A stretch of 64,000 nucleotides of DNA. Source: Pseudomonas sp. 7P_10.2_Bac1. Lineage in GTDB: Bacteria > Pseudomonadota > Gammaproteobacteria > Pseudomonadales > Pseudomonadaceae. The stretch lies in assembly GCF_025465935.1 (NCBI RefSeq), contig NZ_JANLNV010000082.1, positions 62,001 through 126,000 on the forward strand, given 5' to 3'. The notes under the pieces are model-generated. The model worked only from the letters and a program-made list of their open reading frames with translations. It was not told where the DNA came from and ran no database searches. Made by a program: the position numbers and the translations under genes. Below, piece by piece: positions 54,549 through 62,459 of this stretch; position 1 is the first letter of the stretch, and each line of letters starts with the position of its first letter.

Positions 54549-54661
54549 GTTGAACCAAGCCATGATTTCAGGACATGGCTAGTATGAGCAGGTTTGCGTT
54601 GTGTCCGCCACCTGCGCTCGCTTCAATGGCGCATCACTCGAACAACAAGAGGGCAGTATCG

Positions 54662-56299
54662 ATGGCAACGTGCGGCGAAGTATTGGTCAAGTTGCTGGAA
54701 GCGTACGGGGTTGAGCAGGTATTCGGTATCCCCGGCGTACACACCGTTGAGTTGTACCGTGGGCTGGCCAGCTCGCCAATCAACCACGTGACCCCGCGCC
54801 ATGAACAAGGCGCAGGCTTTATGGCTGATGGCTATGCGCGCACCAGCGGCAAACCGGGGGTGTGTTTCATCATCACCGGGCCAGGCATGACCAACATCAC
54901 CACGGCGATGGGCCAGGCGTACGCAGACTCGATTCCGATGCTGGTGATCTCCAGCGTGCAATCACGCAGCCAGTTGGGTGGCGGGCGCGGCAAGTTGCAT
55001 GAACTGCCGAACCAAAGTGCGCTGGTGGCGGGCGTTGCCGCGTTTTCCCACACGCTGATGTCGGCAGCTGAATTGCCGGCAGTGCTGGCGCGTGCCTTTG
55101 CGCTGTTCCAGGCCGGTCGTCCACGCCCGGTGCACATTGAGATCCCGTTGGATGTGCTGGTCGAAAATGCCGATGCCTTGCTCGCCAGTCTGCCGGTGAA
55201 CATTGCCCGCCCCGGGGCGGCTCCAGCGGCCGTTGAGCAGATGAGCCAGCGCCTGATCGAAGCCAAGCGGCCGCTGATTCTGGCCGGTGGCGGGGCAATC
55301 GATGCCGCGCCGGCCCTGCTGCAACTGGCTGAACGCTTGGGCGCGCCCGTGGCGCTGACCATCAATGCCAAAGGCATGCTGCCTTCCAGTCACCCGTTGC
55401 TGATCGGCTCCACGCAAACCCTGGTGCAGACCCGCGCTTTGGTGGCCGAAGCCGATGTGGTGTTGGCGATTGGCACCGAGTTGGCCGAAACCGATTACGA
55501 CGTGACCTTTGCCGGAGGTTTTGAGATCCCCGGCGCATTGCTGCGCATCGACATCGACCCGGATCAGACCGTGCGCAATTACTCGCCCGCACTGGCGCTG
55601 GTGGCCGACGCGCAATTGGCCGCCGAAGCCTTGCTGGCGCGTATCAGCGCCCACGCCTTGCCCGAGCGCCAGGCCGACTGGGGCGCTACACGTGCCGCAC
55701 GCCTGAACAACGCATTGGCCGAGAGCTGGGATGAGCCGACTCGCGCGCAAACGCACTTTTTGCAGACCGTTTTTGATGTGCTGCCCGATGCCGTGTGCGT
55801 CGGTGATTCGACCCAACCGGTGTACACCGGCAACCTGATGTTCAACCCTGAGCAACCGCGTCGCTGGTTCAACTCATCGACTGGCTACGGCACCCTCGGC
55901 TATGCCTTGCCAGCCGCCATCGGTGCGTGGCTGGGGCGTTGTGCCCAAGGGCGCACGCCGGGCCCGGTGCTGTGCCTGATCGGGGATGGCGGCTTGCAGT
56001 TCACCTTGCCGGAACTGGCCAGTGCCGTTGAAGCGCGCACGCCGATCATCGTGCTGCTGTGGAACAACCAAGGCTATGGCGAAATCAAGAAGTACATGGT
56101 CAATCGCGATATTGAGCCTGTGGGCGTCGACATCTACACCCCGGACCTGATCGGCGCCGCCAAAGCGCTGGGCTGCCAGGCTATTGCCGTTGAAGGCGAA
56201 GCGCAATTACGTGCGGCACTGGCCAAGGCTGCCGGGCACCAGGGGCCGACCGTGATTGAGATCGACGAGCAGCACTGGCAACACTCGTTGGCGTTATAA
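54662..56299 (+). CDS. aruI: ThDP-dependent decarboxylase, AruI-like (5-guanidino-2-oxopentanoate decarboxylase)
   Basis: A 545-residue ThDP enzyme of the acetolactate-synthase fold. The catalytic Glu is in 'PRHEQGAGFMADGYARTSG' near residue 49, the FAD/central domain spans 190-330, and the ThDP motif 'GDGGLQFTLPEL...WNNQGYGEIK' runs from about residue 441. The first domain resembles Pseudomonas AruI, which decarboxylates the 2-oxo acid made from arginine by transaminase AruH. No aruH is adjacent, so the assignment rests on similarity. The ATG at 54662 is supported by AGAGGG upstream. It converges on the AraC gene with a 6-bp overlap. Confidence 0.72.
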   Translation: MATCGEVLVKLLEAYGVEQVFGIPGVHTVELYRGLASSPINHVTPRHEQGAGFMADGYARTSGKPGVCFIITGPGMTNITTAMGQAYADSIPMLVISSVQSRSQLGGGRGKLHELPNQSALVAGVAAFSHTLMSAAELPAVLARAFALFQAGRPRPVHIEIPLDVLVENADALLASLPVNIARPGAAPAAVEQMSQRLIEAKRPLILAGGGAIDAAPALLQLAERLGAPVALTINAKGMLPSSHPLLIGSTQTLVQTRALVAEADVVLAIGTELAETDYDVTFAGGFEIPGALLRIDIDPDQTVRNYSPALALVADAQLAAEALLARISAHALPERQADWGATRAARLNNALAESWDEPTRAQTHFLQTVFDVLPDAVCVGDSTQPVYTGNLMFNPEQPRRWFNSSTGYGTLGYALPAAIGAWLGRCAQGRTPGPVLCLIGDGGLQFTLPELASAVEARTPIIVLLWNNQGYGEIKKYMVNRDIEPVGVDIYTPDLIGAAKALGCQAIAVEGEAQLRAALAKAAGHQGPTVIEIDEQHWQHSLAL

Positions 56300-57223
56300 G
56301 CTCTTGCGCAGGCGCGCCAGATCCCGTGCGGGCGGCGCGCCAAACTGGCGACTGTATTCGCGGCTGAATTGCGAGGCGCTTTCATAGCCCACGCGATACC
56401 CGGCCGCCGAGGCGTCCAGCCCTTCACTGAGCATCAGGCGGCGCGCTTCGTTGAGGCGCAGCTGCTTTTGATACTGCAATGGGCTCATGGCCGTCATGGC
56501 CTTGAACCGATGATGCAACGTTGACACGCTCAAATTGGCTTCACGGGCCAGGTTGTCGATGCGCAACGGCTGCTCGAAATGATCGTTGAGCCAGGAAATC
56601 GCACGGCTGACGCGGTGGGTCTGGCTGTTCTCGCTGGCAATTTCGTACAAGCGATAACCCTGCGGACTGCGCAGTAGACGGTACAAAATCTCACGTCGGA
56701 TCAGAGGCGCCAGCATGGCAATGTCTTTCGGTGTGTCGAGCAGGCGCGTCAGGCGCAGCAACGCGTCCAGCATGGGCGGGTCTAGCGGCTCAACGTACAA
56801 CCCGCAGCCAGCAGGGCGTGACGGCACGCCCATGGGGCCGGCGTCGCTGAGCAGCGTGGTGATTTCTGCCGGTTCGATATCCAGGCGCAACGCCAGGATG
56901 GGCTTGTGGGGCGAAACCTCAAGCACGCGGCCGCTGATGGGCATCGACACCGAGACGACCAGGTAATTGAGTGGGTCGTAAGCGAAGTATTCATCGCCCA
57001 AGCGCACTTCCTTATTGCCCTGCGCCATCACGCACAGCGCCGGTTTGGGCAGGCTGGGTGAAAAGCCGCTGGGCTGGCTGTAGCGCGACAGGAAAAACGC
57101 CTGGATGCGGGTCTCATACGAGCCGTCCTGCGGGGTGTGGCGGCTAATCAGGTCGGCCAGTTCCACGCGCTGTTTTTCGAGCGCGCTGTCGAGCGCAGGT
57201 CGCGGTGATTCTGACAGAGACAT
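56294..57223 (-). CDS. AraC-family transcriptional regulator (AraC_N type)
   Basis: A 309-residue regulator with the N-terminal AraC_N cupin-like domain (residues 30-190; 'PALCVMAQGNKEVRLGDEYFAYDP', 'YLVVSVSMPISG') and two C-terminal helix-turn-helix units (205-300; 'DNLAREANLSVSTLHHRFKAM', 'AAGYRVGYESASQFSREYSRQFG'). The N-terminal type resembles YqhC, an aldehyde-responsive activator. No target gene is adjacent in divergent orientation except the monooxygenase 319 bp away. The ATG at 57223 is preceded by a GAGG. Confidence 0.85.
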   Translation of the reverse strand: MSLSESPRPALDSALEKQRVELADLISRHTPQDGSYETRIQAFFLSRYSQPSGFSPSLPKPALCVMAQGNKEVRLGDEYFAYDPLNYLVVSVSMPISGRVLEVSPHKPILALRLDIEPAEITTLLSDAGPMGVPSRPAGCGLYVEPLDPPMLDALLRLTRLLDTPKDIAMLAPLIRREILYRLLRSPQGYRLYEIASENSQTHRVSRAISWLNDHFEQPLRIDNLAREANLSVSTLHHRFKAMTAMSPLQYQKQLRLNEARRLMLSEGLDASAAGYRVGYESASQFSREYSRQFGAPPARDLARLRKSL

Positions 57224-57542
57224 GGGGAGGCGTCCTCGAACAAGCAGTTGAAGGTTCACAGCTTAAATTTGTGCAAGGCACACGGGTAGCCAATTTCTGC
57301 TCAAGACTTGCCTGATCCTGTCAGCGTGGGCCTGCGGCTGCCCACATAAGCCGATACAGCGAAGCTAACTTGCTCGAAATTCTGATCGGCGGTGCACTGC
57401 GTCCGTCTTGATGAACGAATGAATCGATCGGTGATTTTGCAGAATCGTGCAAGTCTGGGGCAGGAATCGACTAACGGCCTTGAGCGGCGGGCCTTAAGCT
57501 TTGAACCTTCCCCTCACGCCACTTTTCTCTGTGGAGGCCTCC
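57224..57542. other. Intergenic interval between AraC regulator and monooxygenase gene
   Basis: No gene seen. Short elements such as TTGCAGAATCGTGCAAG near 57437-57453 could be an AraC-type operator, but without a motif model this is only noted. Confidence 0.4.
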
Positions 57543-57872
57543 ATGCCCCAGTCCTATGCCGTCAGTCACATGACCCTGGTTCGCGCGCGCGCAGGGTGTT
57601 CGGCCCAGGTTCATGCATGCTTGAAGCCATTGGTCGAACCGTCACTGCAAACTCCCGGCTGCCTGCACTTTACACTCATGCATTGCGACAGTGACCCGCT
57701 GCTATGGCATGTCGCGGGCTATTGGGAAGACGAATGTGCGATGCAGGCCTACTTCAACTCGCCGTTGATGGACGTGTTCAGCGCGTTGCTCAACCACGAT
57801 GTGGTCGATAGCCTGGATTTCCAGACCTTCAATGCCTATGAAAGCGCGCAGATGCGCAAGCGCGCCAGCTAA
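57543..57872 (+). CDS. Antibiotic-biosynthesis-monooxygenase-fold (quinol monooxygenase-like) protein
   Basis: A 109-residue ferredoxin-like ABM-domain protein ('MTLVRARAGCSAQVHACLKPLVEPSLQTPGC', 'WHVAGYWEDECAMQAYFNS' regions). Family members oxidise quinols or aldehydes without cofactor or bind haem; which applies here is unknown. GGAGG lies 5 bp before the ATG at 57543. An in-frame ATG 42 bp upstream has no ribosome-binding site and is rejected. It reads away from the AraC regulator, which could be its activator. Confidence 0.75.
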   Translation: MPQSYAVSHMTLVRARAGCSAQVHACLKPLVEPSLQTPGCLHFTLMHCDSDPLLWHVAGYWEDECAMQAYFNSPLMDVFSALLNHDVVDSLDFQTFNAYESAQMRKRAS

Positions 57873-57916
57873 ACGGGTATAGAATGGCGGCTTTTTCTCT
57901 GCCCGGAATGTGAAGC

Positions 57917-58159
57917 ATGGCGCGTAAAGAGTTTGAGCAGTTTGAAGCAGTATCAGCCGTAGTCCCGGTACAAATGGGTGTCGCAGGTGCTTACCATGCC
58001 GCCATTGCGGTCAAAGCCTTGTACGAAGGCGGGGCACCGCGCTTTCACACAGTCAGCAACGAGCAGGTCTTCGCCACTGCCACGGCAGCCGATGCCGCAG
58101 CGGTAGAGCAATTGGAACGTCTGCGAGACGTCACAGCAGACGGTGAGCTGGTCTGGTAA
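57917..58159 (+). CDS. Conserved hypothetical 80-residue protein
   Basis: An 80-residue soluble protein without signal peptide or motif, acidic (pI low by eye), with a central Ala/Val-rich helical part and 'EQLERLRDVTADGELVW' at the end. The start is supported by GGAATGTGAAGC upstream and a well-formed coding frame. Its stop abuts the convergent flavin-reductase stop. Unknown function; seen in other pseudomonads as a hypothetical. Confidence 0.65.
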   Translation: MARKEFEQFEAVSAVVPVQMGVAGAYHAAIAVKALYEGGAPRFHTVSNEQVFATATAADAAAVEQLERLRDVTADGELVW

Positions 58160-58780
58160 TTACTTTGGGCGGTGCATCTGGAAGCGTGCTTCTGGGCCCA
58201 GCTGGAAATAGTCCGCCGGGCCACCGCCGCGCAAAATAGGTTCAGCGGCGGCGGTGTCGTAAACGCCGTTGTTGAGCAGATGCCTGGCGATATGCACCGC
58301 CACCACTTCCCCCAAAATCAGCCAGCTGGGTACCCGTTCTTTGTCGGCCCGTTGCAACTGGATGATCTGGGTCACTTTGCATTCAAACGACACCGGCGTT
58401 TCAGCCACCCGTGGCACGCTGACTACGCGTGACGCCACTGTGGTCAAGCCTGACAGCGCAAACTCATCCACTTCCGGGCCTACGGGCGCGCAGCTCTGGT
58501 TCATGGCCTCGGCCAACGGGCGTGTGGCCAGGTTCCAGACGAACTCACCGGTTTGCTCAATATTGTTGAGGCTGTCTTTGCGGCCCACGCTGCAAAAACC
58601 AATGATCGGCGGGATGTAATTGAACGCGTTGAAAAAACTGTACGGCGCCAGGTTCAAGCGCCCTTGGGCATCTTGCGACGAAATCCAGCCAATCGGGCGT
58701 GGCCCGACGATCGCATTGAACGGGTCATGGGGCAGGCCGTGTCCCTTGGACGGTTCGTAGAAATGGATATCGTCATGCAT
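58160..58780 (-). CDS. Flavin reductase-like FMN-binding protein
   Basis: A 206-residue split-barrel flavin-binding protein. 'GPRPIGWISSQDAQGRLNLAPYSFFNAFNYIPP' (residues 26-58) is the FMN-phosphate and isoalloxazine binding segment of the DIM6/NTAB flavin reductase family. It likely reduces FMN with NAD(P)H for a partner oxygenase, or acts by itself; partner and substrate are unknown. The ATG at 58780 has a weak ribosome-binding site. Length typical. Confidence 0.85.
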   Translation of the reverse strand: MHDDIHFYEPSKGHGLPHDPFNAIVGPRPIGWISSQDAQGRLNLAPYSFFNAFNYIPPIIGFCSVGRKDSLNNIEQTGEFVWNLATRPLAEAMNQSCAPVGPEVDEFALSGLTTVASRVVSVPRVAETPVSFECKVTQIIQLQRADKERVPSWLILGEVVAVHIARHLLNNGVYDTAAAEPILRGGGPADYFQLGPEARFQMHRPK

Positions 58781-58866
58781 GGCAGCATCCGCAAACAGTG
58801 AATTAGAGGGGCCATAGTGTGCTAGCCATTTGCCCCGATCACAATCGCAGACCCCAAAAATGACTA

Positions 58867-58886
58867 AGCCCGGCCGAAGCCGGGCT
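58867..58886 (-). terminator. Terminator after the 13-residue-repeat gene
   Basis: AGCCCGGC-TTCG-GCCGGGCT stem, then TAGTCATTTTT on the minus strand, 20 bp past the gene end. Confidence 0.7.
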
Positions 58887-58905
58887 ACCAGGTCGCCCGC
58901 CAGGG

Positions 58906-59202
58906 TTAGCTGAAGCGAGCCCCTTTGGTGCGGTCATAGCCGTCTTCGGCAAAAGTCGCGGAGCGCGTGTTGTTGAAACCATCTTCGGCCAGGGTCGCCG
59001 AATGAGTGCGATCGTAGCCGTCTTCCACAAACATGGCAGAAGGGGTGCGGTCGTAGCCGTCGGCAGCAAACTCGGCCGAGCGGGTGTTGCTGTAGCCGTC
59101 TTCAGCAAAGGTCGCTGACTGGGTACGGTCAAAACCATCGGCGGCAAAAGTGTTGAAAGCCAGAACCGACAGGGCAGCGGCGAGGATCAATTGGGTTTTC
59201 AT
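58906..59202 (-). CDS. Exported protein made of six tandem 13-residue repeats
   Basis: A 98-residue protein: a 20-residue signal peptide (cleavage after 'FNTFA'), then exactly 78 residues forming six 13-residue units with consensus [EA]DG[YF]-x2-T-x-SA-x-FA. Units 1, 3, 4 and 6 carry DRT; units 2 and 5 carry NTR, giving an A-B-A-A-B-A pattern. The DNA shows the same 39-bp period. No Cys and no catalytic motif. A related Pseudomonas family with 'DGFDRT' units is often annotated as 'phage infection protein' on weak grounds. Function unknown; acidic DG turns could bind Ca2+. Confidence 0.8.
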   Translation of the reverse strand: MKTQLILAAALSVLAFNTFAADGFDRTQSATFAEDGYSNTRSAEFAADGYDRTPSAMFVEDGYDRTHSATLAEDGFNNTRSATFAEDGYDRTKGARFS

Positions 59203-59545
59203 GGGGGGACTCCTTGTTGCAGTAATGGGTGTTGAATCGCTATGGGTTTAAGGCTACTCCGATAAATTTGATTAAAAAGCGCAAAAATTAGCGTTTATAA
59301 ATCAGTTTATTCGATGTATTAGCCGTCGAAAAAACCAGTCAAAAGGCTGTTCCCTATGCCTGGCAGGGCAGAGTTGTGGCCGTCGTGTATGAGGTTTTTG
59401 TCGAGGGTGATAGTGAGCCAACACCATTAACTGACTATTAATTCAGGAAAATCGGGTCAGCGGTGCTGCGAGGGAGCGGGAGGGAGGGCGTTTCTAATCC
59501 CGCAGGCGCACAGCCGGTGTGCGCCTGCGGGGGGAGTGCGCTGAC
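59203..59545. other. A+T-rich gap and hairpin between the repeat protein and the MFS gene
   Basis: No gene seen. The left part is A+T-rich (likely the repeat-protein promoter). At 59500-59530 a perfect 12-bp stem CCGCAGGCGCAC/GTGCGCCTGCGG with a 7-base loop lies 16 bp after the MFS stop. Without a T-run it is a strong hairpin but not a classic intrinsic terminator. Confidence 0.55.
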
Positions 59546-60862
59546 TTAGTCAGTGGTGATGCGCGAGTGAGTGCGGGTGTCTTTCATGGTGGCGTACACC
59601 AGCAGCGAGCAGGCGATGCACGCCGTCACGTACCAGTAGTAACCGGTTTCCATGCCAGCGCTCTTGAACCACAACGCAATGTATTCAGCCGTACCGCCAA
59701 AGATCGACACGGTCAGTGCGTACGGCAGGCCGACGCCCAGTGCGCGGATCTCGGTCGGGAACAACTCGGCCTTCACTACGGCGTTGATCGAGGTGTAACC
59801 GCTGACGATGATCAAGGCAGCCATGATCAGGAAGAACGCGCCCCACCAGGTGGTGATGGTGTGCAACGTGGTCAGGATCGGCACTGTGAACAGCGTACCC
59901 AACACGCCGAAGGCAATCAGGATCGGGCGACGACCGATCTTGTCAGACAGCCCGCCGATGATCGGCTGCAAGCACATGAACAGGAACAGTGTGGCGGCGG
60001 AAATCGTGGTGGAGTCCGAGATGCTCATCCCGACCGTGTTCACCAGGTATTTCTGCATGTACGTGGTGTAGGTGTAGAACGCCAGCGTACCGCCCATGGT
60101 CAGGCCGACAACGGTCAGCAGCTCTTTGGGGTGGCGCAGCAGCGTGCGCATGGCGCTTTCTTTTTTCTCGGTCTTGACCTTGGTGAACGACTCGGTTTCT
60201 TGCATGCCGCGACGCAACCACAGTGCAACCACCGCGCACAGGGCACCGATCACGAACGGAATACGCCAGCCCCAGCTGTACAGCTGCTCTTCGGTGAGGG
60301 TTTGTTGCAGGACGATCAACACGCCCAGCGCGATGAGTTGACCCGAAATCAGGGTCACGTACTGGAAGCTGGAGAAGAAACCACGACGGTCCTTGGTGGC
60401 CATTTCACTGAGGTAAGTGGCCGAGGTGCCGTATTCGCCACCCACCGACAAACCTTGCAGCAAACGGGCGAAGACCAACAGGATCGGAGCCCAGACGCCG
60501 ATGGTTTCGTAACCTGGGGACAGGGCGATGACCAGCGAGCCGAAACACATCAGCAAGACCGACGCCATCAGTGCGGCTTTACGGCCTTTACGGTCTGCGT
60601 ACAGACCCATCAGCCAGCCACCGATCGGGCGCATCAAAAAGCCCACGGCGAAAATCGCAGCGGTGTTGAGCAATTGCGCGGTGGTGTCGCCTTTAGGGAA
60701 AAAGGCCTTGGCGAAGTACAGGGAGAAAGCGGCGTAAACGTACCAGTCGTACCATTCGACCATGTTGCCGACCGAGCCACTGAAGATGGACTTGATGCGG
60801 CTGGACGTTGTCTTGGGTGCTGCAGAGGCTGCCCCTGCTGACAGAGTGCTTGAGTTGTCCAT
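59546..60862 (-). CDS. MFS dicarboxylate (alpha-ketoglutarate type) proton symporter
   Basis: A 438-residue metabolite:H+ symporter. 'GNMVEWYDWYVYAAFSLYFAKAFFP' (residues 32-56) and 'GGWLMGLYADRKGRKAAL' (81-98) are hallmarks of the KgtP/ProP branch. 'VGGEYGTSATYLSEMA' is near 140. P. aeruginosa PA5530, an alpha-ketoglutarate transporter, is controlled by the MifS/MifR two-component system; here a MifR-like gene lies immediately upstream. A sigma-54 promoter and two palindromes precede the gene, strongly suggesting direct control. Substrate: C5-dicarboxylate, by analogy. Confidence 0.85.
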   Translation of the reverse strand: MDNSSTLSAGAASAAPKTTSSRIKSIFSGSVGNMVEWYDWYVYAAFSLYFAKAFFPKGDTTAQLLNTAAIFAVGFLMRPIGGWLMGLYADRKGRKAALMASVLLMCFGSLVIALSPGYETIGVWAPILLVFARLLQGLSVGGEYGTSATYLSEMATKDRRGFFSSFQYVTLISGQLIALGVLIVLQQTLTEEQLYSWGWRIPFVIGALCAVVALWLRRGMQETESFTKVKTEKKESAMRTLLRHPKELLTVVGLTMGGTLAFYTYTTYMQKYLVNTVGMSISDSTTISAATLFLFMCLQPIIGGLSDKIGRRPILIAFGVLGTLFTVPILTTLHTITTWWGAFFLIMAALIIVSGYTSINAVVKAELFPTEIRALGVGLPYALTVSIFGGTAEYIALWFKSAGMETGYYWYVTACIACSLLVYATMKDTRTHSRITTD

Positions 60863-60925
60863 TGAATGGATCCTTGTTTTCTTGGTTTTGTTATAGCGCG
60901 GCGAAACGCGAGCTTGCGGGGCTAT

Positions 60926-60942
60926 AGCAGAACTTGTGCCAA
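60926..60942 (-). promoter_or_regulatory. Sigma-54 (-24/-12) promoter of the MFS transporter
   Basis: TTGGCACAAGTTCTGCT on the minus strand matches YTGGCACGRNNNTTGCW at all but two positions, with the invariant GG and GC 10 bp apart. It lies 64 bp upstream of the transporter ATG. Confidence 0.82.
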
Positions 60943-60984
60943 GGCTGAAACGCCCGGTTTACAAGGGTTTCAAAGAACGAATGA

Positions 60985-61028
60985 GCGGGAATCCGCTGGT
61001 TGGTGGTTATGCGTAAGCGGAAATCCGC
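60985..61028 (-). promoter_or_regulatory. Two palindromic enhancer (UAS) candidates for the adjacent sigma-54 activator
   Basis: GCGGGAATCCGC (60985-60996) and GCGGAAATCCGC (61017-61028) share the form GCGG-RAAT-CCGC, and their centres are 32 bp (three helical turns) apart. They lie about 75-110 bp upstream of the predicted sigma-54 start site, where bacterial enhancer-binding proteins sit as tandem dimers. Confidence 0.7.
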
Positions 61029-61040
61029 CGATCAACGCAC

Positions 61041-61113
61041 ATTTGTAGGAGCCAGCTTGCCTCGCGATCTTTTAAAAAATCAAAAGCTCGCGAGGCAGTT
61101 GGCTCCTACAAAT
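61041..61113. repeat. REP-like palindrome next to the enhancer sites
   Basis: ATTTGTAGGAGCCAGCTTGC and GCAGTTGGCTCCTACAAAT form long near-perfect arms around a GCGATCTTTTAAAAAATC core, between the activator gene and the enhancer candidates. It may also terminate the activator transcript. Confidence 0.8.
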
Positions 61114-61121
61114 GAATTGTT

Positions 61122-62456
61122 TTATTCAACACTCAAAAAAGCCTCACGCGCCAACCCATGGCGCTGCATTTTTTCATTCAGGGTGCGGCGCGGCAGTTGC
61201 AGTTCGTTGAGCACTGCCTTGATGTCGCCCTTGTGCCGACTCAGGGCGGCTCGCAAACAGTGGGCTTCGAATGCTTCCTGCTGGGCCACCAGGGATTGGC
61301 CCGCCTCGATCGTGTCGAACTGCGGCTCACCCAGGCCCAGCACATGCCGCTCGGCCACGTTCGCCAGTTCGCGCACGTTGCCCGGCCAGTGGTGGCTCAG
61401 CAGGTGCGTCAGGTGCGGCCCGGAAAGGGGCGGGGTGCTGCGACCCAAACGTTCTGCGGCCTGGCGGGCAAATGTCTCATACAGCAGGGCAATGTCTTCG
61501 CGGCGCTCACGCAACGGCGCCAGGCGCAGTTCGGCCACGGTCAGGCGATAGGCCAAGTCTTCTCGAAAACGTCCGGCCCGTGCTTCGTCGAGCAGGTCCG
61601 GCTTGGTGGCAGCCACCACGCGCAAATCGACATGGATGCTCTGGTTTGAGCCCAGGCGCTCAAGTTTTTGCTCCTGCAACACCCGCAGCAATTTGGCTTG
61701 CTGGGCCAAGGGCATGCTTTCGATCTCATCAAGAAACAACGTGCCGCCGTCGGCATATTCCAGCTTGCCGATACGTTTGCCCTGGGCGCCGGTGAACGCC
61801 CCGTTTTCATGGCCAAACAGCTCGGCCTCGAACAGTTGCTCCGGGATGGCCGCGCAGTTCAGCGCCACAAACGGTTTGTCGGCACGCGGGCCAAAGTCAT
61901 GCAGGCAGCGGGCGACCAGTTCTTTGCCGCTGCCAGTTTCACCGCGGATCAGCACGTTGACCGGCAATGGCGCCAAATCGACGATCTGTCGGCGCAAGGT
62001 CTGTACGCTGCGTGATACGCCGAGCAAGCGCCCGTCAATCTGTTCGCGCAGGTCGGCCTGTTCATGCAGGCGGCGGTTTTCCAGGACCAGTTGGCGTTTT
62101 TCCAGTGCCCGGCGCAGGCTGCTGAGCAGTGCCTCGGGGCTGAAGGGTTTTTCCAGAAAGTCGTACGCGCCATCGCGCATGGCTTCGACCGCCATCGGCA
62201 CGTCGCCATGCCCGGTCAGCAGAATCACCGGCAGGTCGGGGTCCAGTTGCTGCAACTGGCTGAGCAGCGCCAGGCCGCCCATGCCCGGCATTCGCACGTC
62301 ACTGACCACCACCCCGGCAAAGTGCGGCGGAAGCTGGCGCAGGCAGTCTTCGGCGCAACTGAACAGCTGCACCTCAAACCCGCTCAGGCTTAGCCATTGC
62401 TCCACGGCACTGCGAATACTGGCTTCATCATCGACCACGATCACTGAATTGAGCAT
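61122..62456 (-). CDS. Sigma-54-dependent response regulator (MifR/DctD-like)
   Basis: A 444-residue enhancer-binding protein. The receiver (residues 4-115) has Asp in 'GVVVSDVRMPG' near 53. The AAA+ core (about 140-370) has Walker A 'GETGSGKELVA', sigma-54 contact 'GAFTGAQGKR' and Walker B 'GGTLFLDEIESM'. The C-terminal Fis-type helix-turn-helix is 'GDIKAVLNELQLPRRTLNEKMQRHGL'. It resembles MifR/DctD, activators of dicarboxylate uptake. The next gene upstream, 3 bp away, is its kinase. The downstream MFS gene carries a sigma-54 promoter. Confidence 0.88.
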   Translation of the reverse strand: MLNSVIVVDDEASIRSAVEQWLSLSGFEVQLFSCAEDCLRQLPPHFAGVVVSDVRMPGMGGLALLSQLQQLDPDLPVILLTGHGDVPMAVEAMRDGAYDFLEKPFSPEALLSSLRRALEKRQLVLENRRLHEQADLREQIDGRLLGVSRSVQTLRRQIVDLAPLPVNVLIRGETGSGKELVARCLHDFGPRADKPFVALNCAAIPEQLFEAELFGHENGAFTGAQGKRIGKLEYADGGTLFLDEIESMPLAQQAKLLRVLQEQKLERLGSNQSIHVDLRVVAATKPDLLDEARAGRFREDLAYRLTVAELRLAPLRERREDIALLYETFARQAAERLGRSTPPLSGPHLTHLLSHHWPGNVRELANVAERHVLGLGEPQFDTIEAGQSLVAQQEAFEAHCLRAALSRHKGDIKAVLNELQLPRRTLNEKMQRHGLAREAFLSVE

Positions 62457-62459
62457 GCT

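Noticed and set aside
59519-60841. A 440-codon frame antisense to the MFS transporter
   Set aside because: Same Gln/His/Arg shadow pattern; the MFS protein has clear family motifs.
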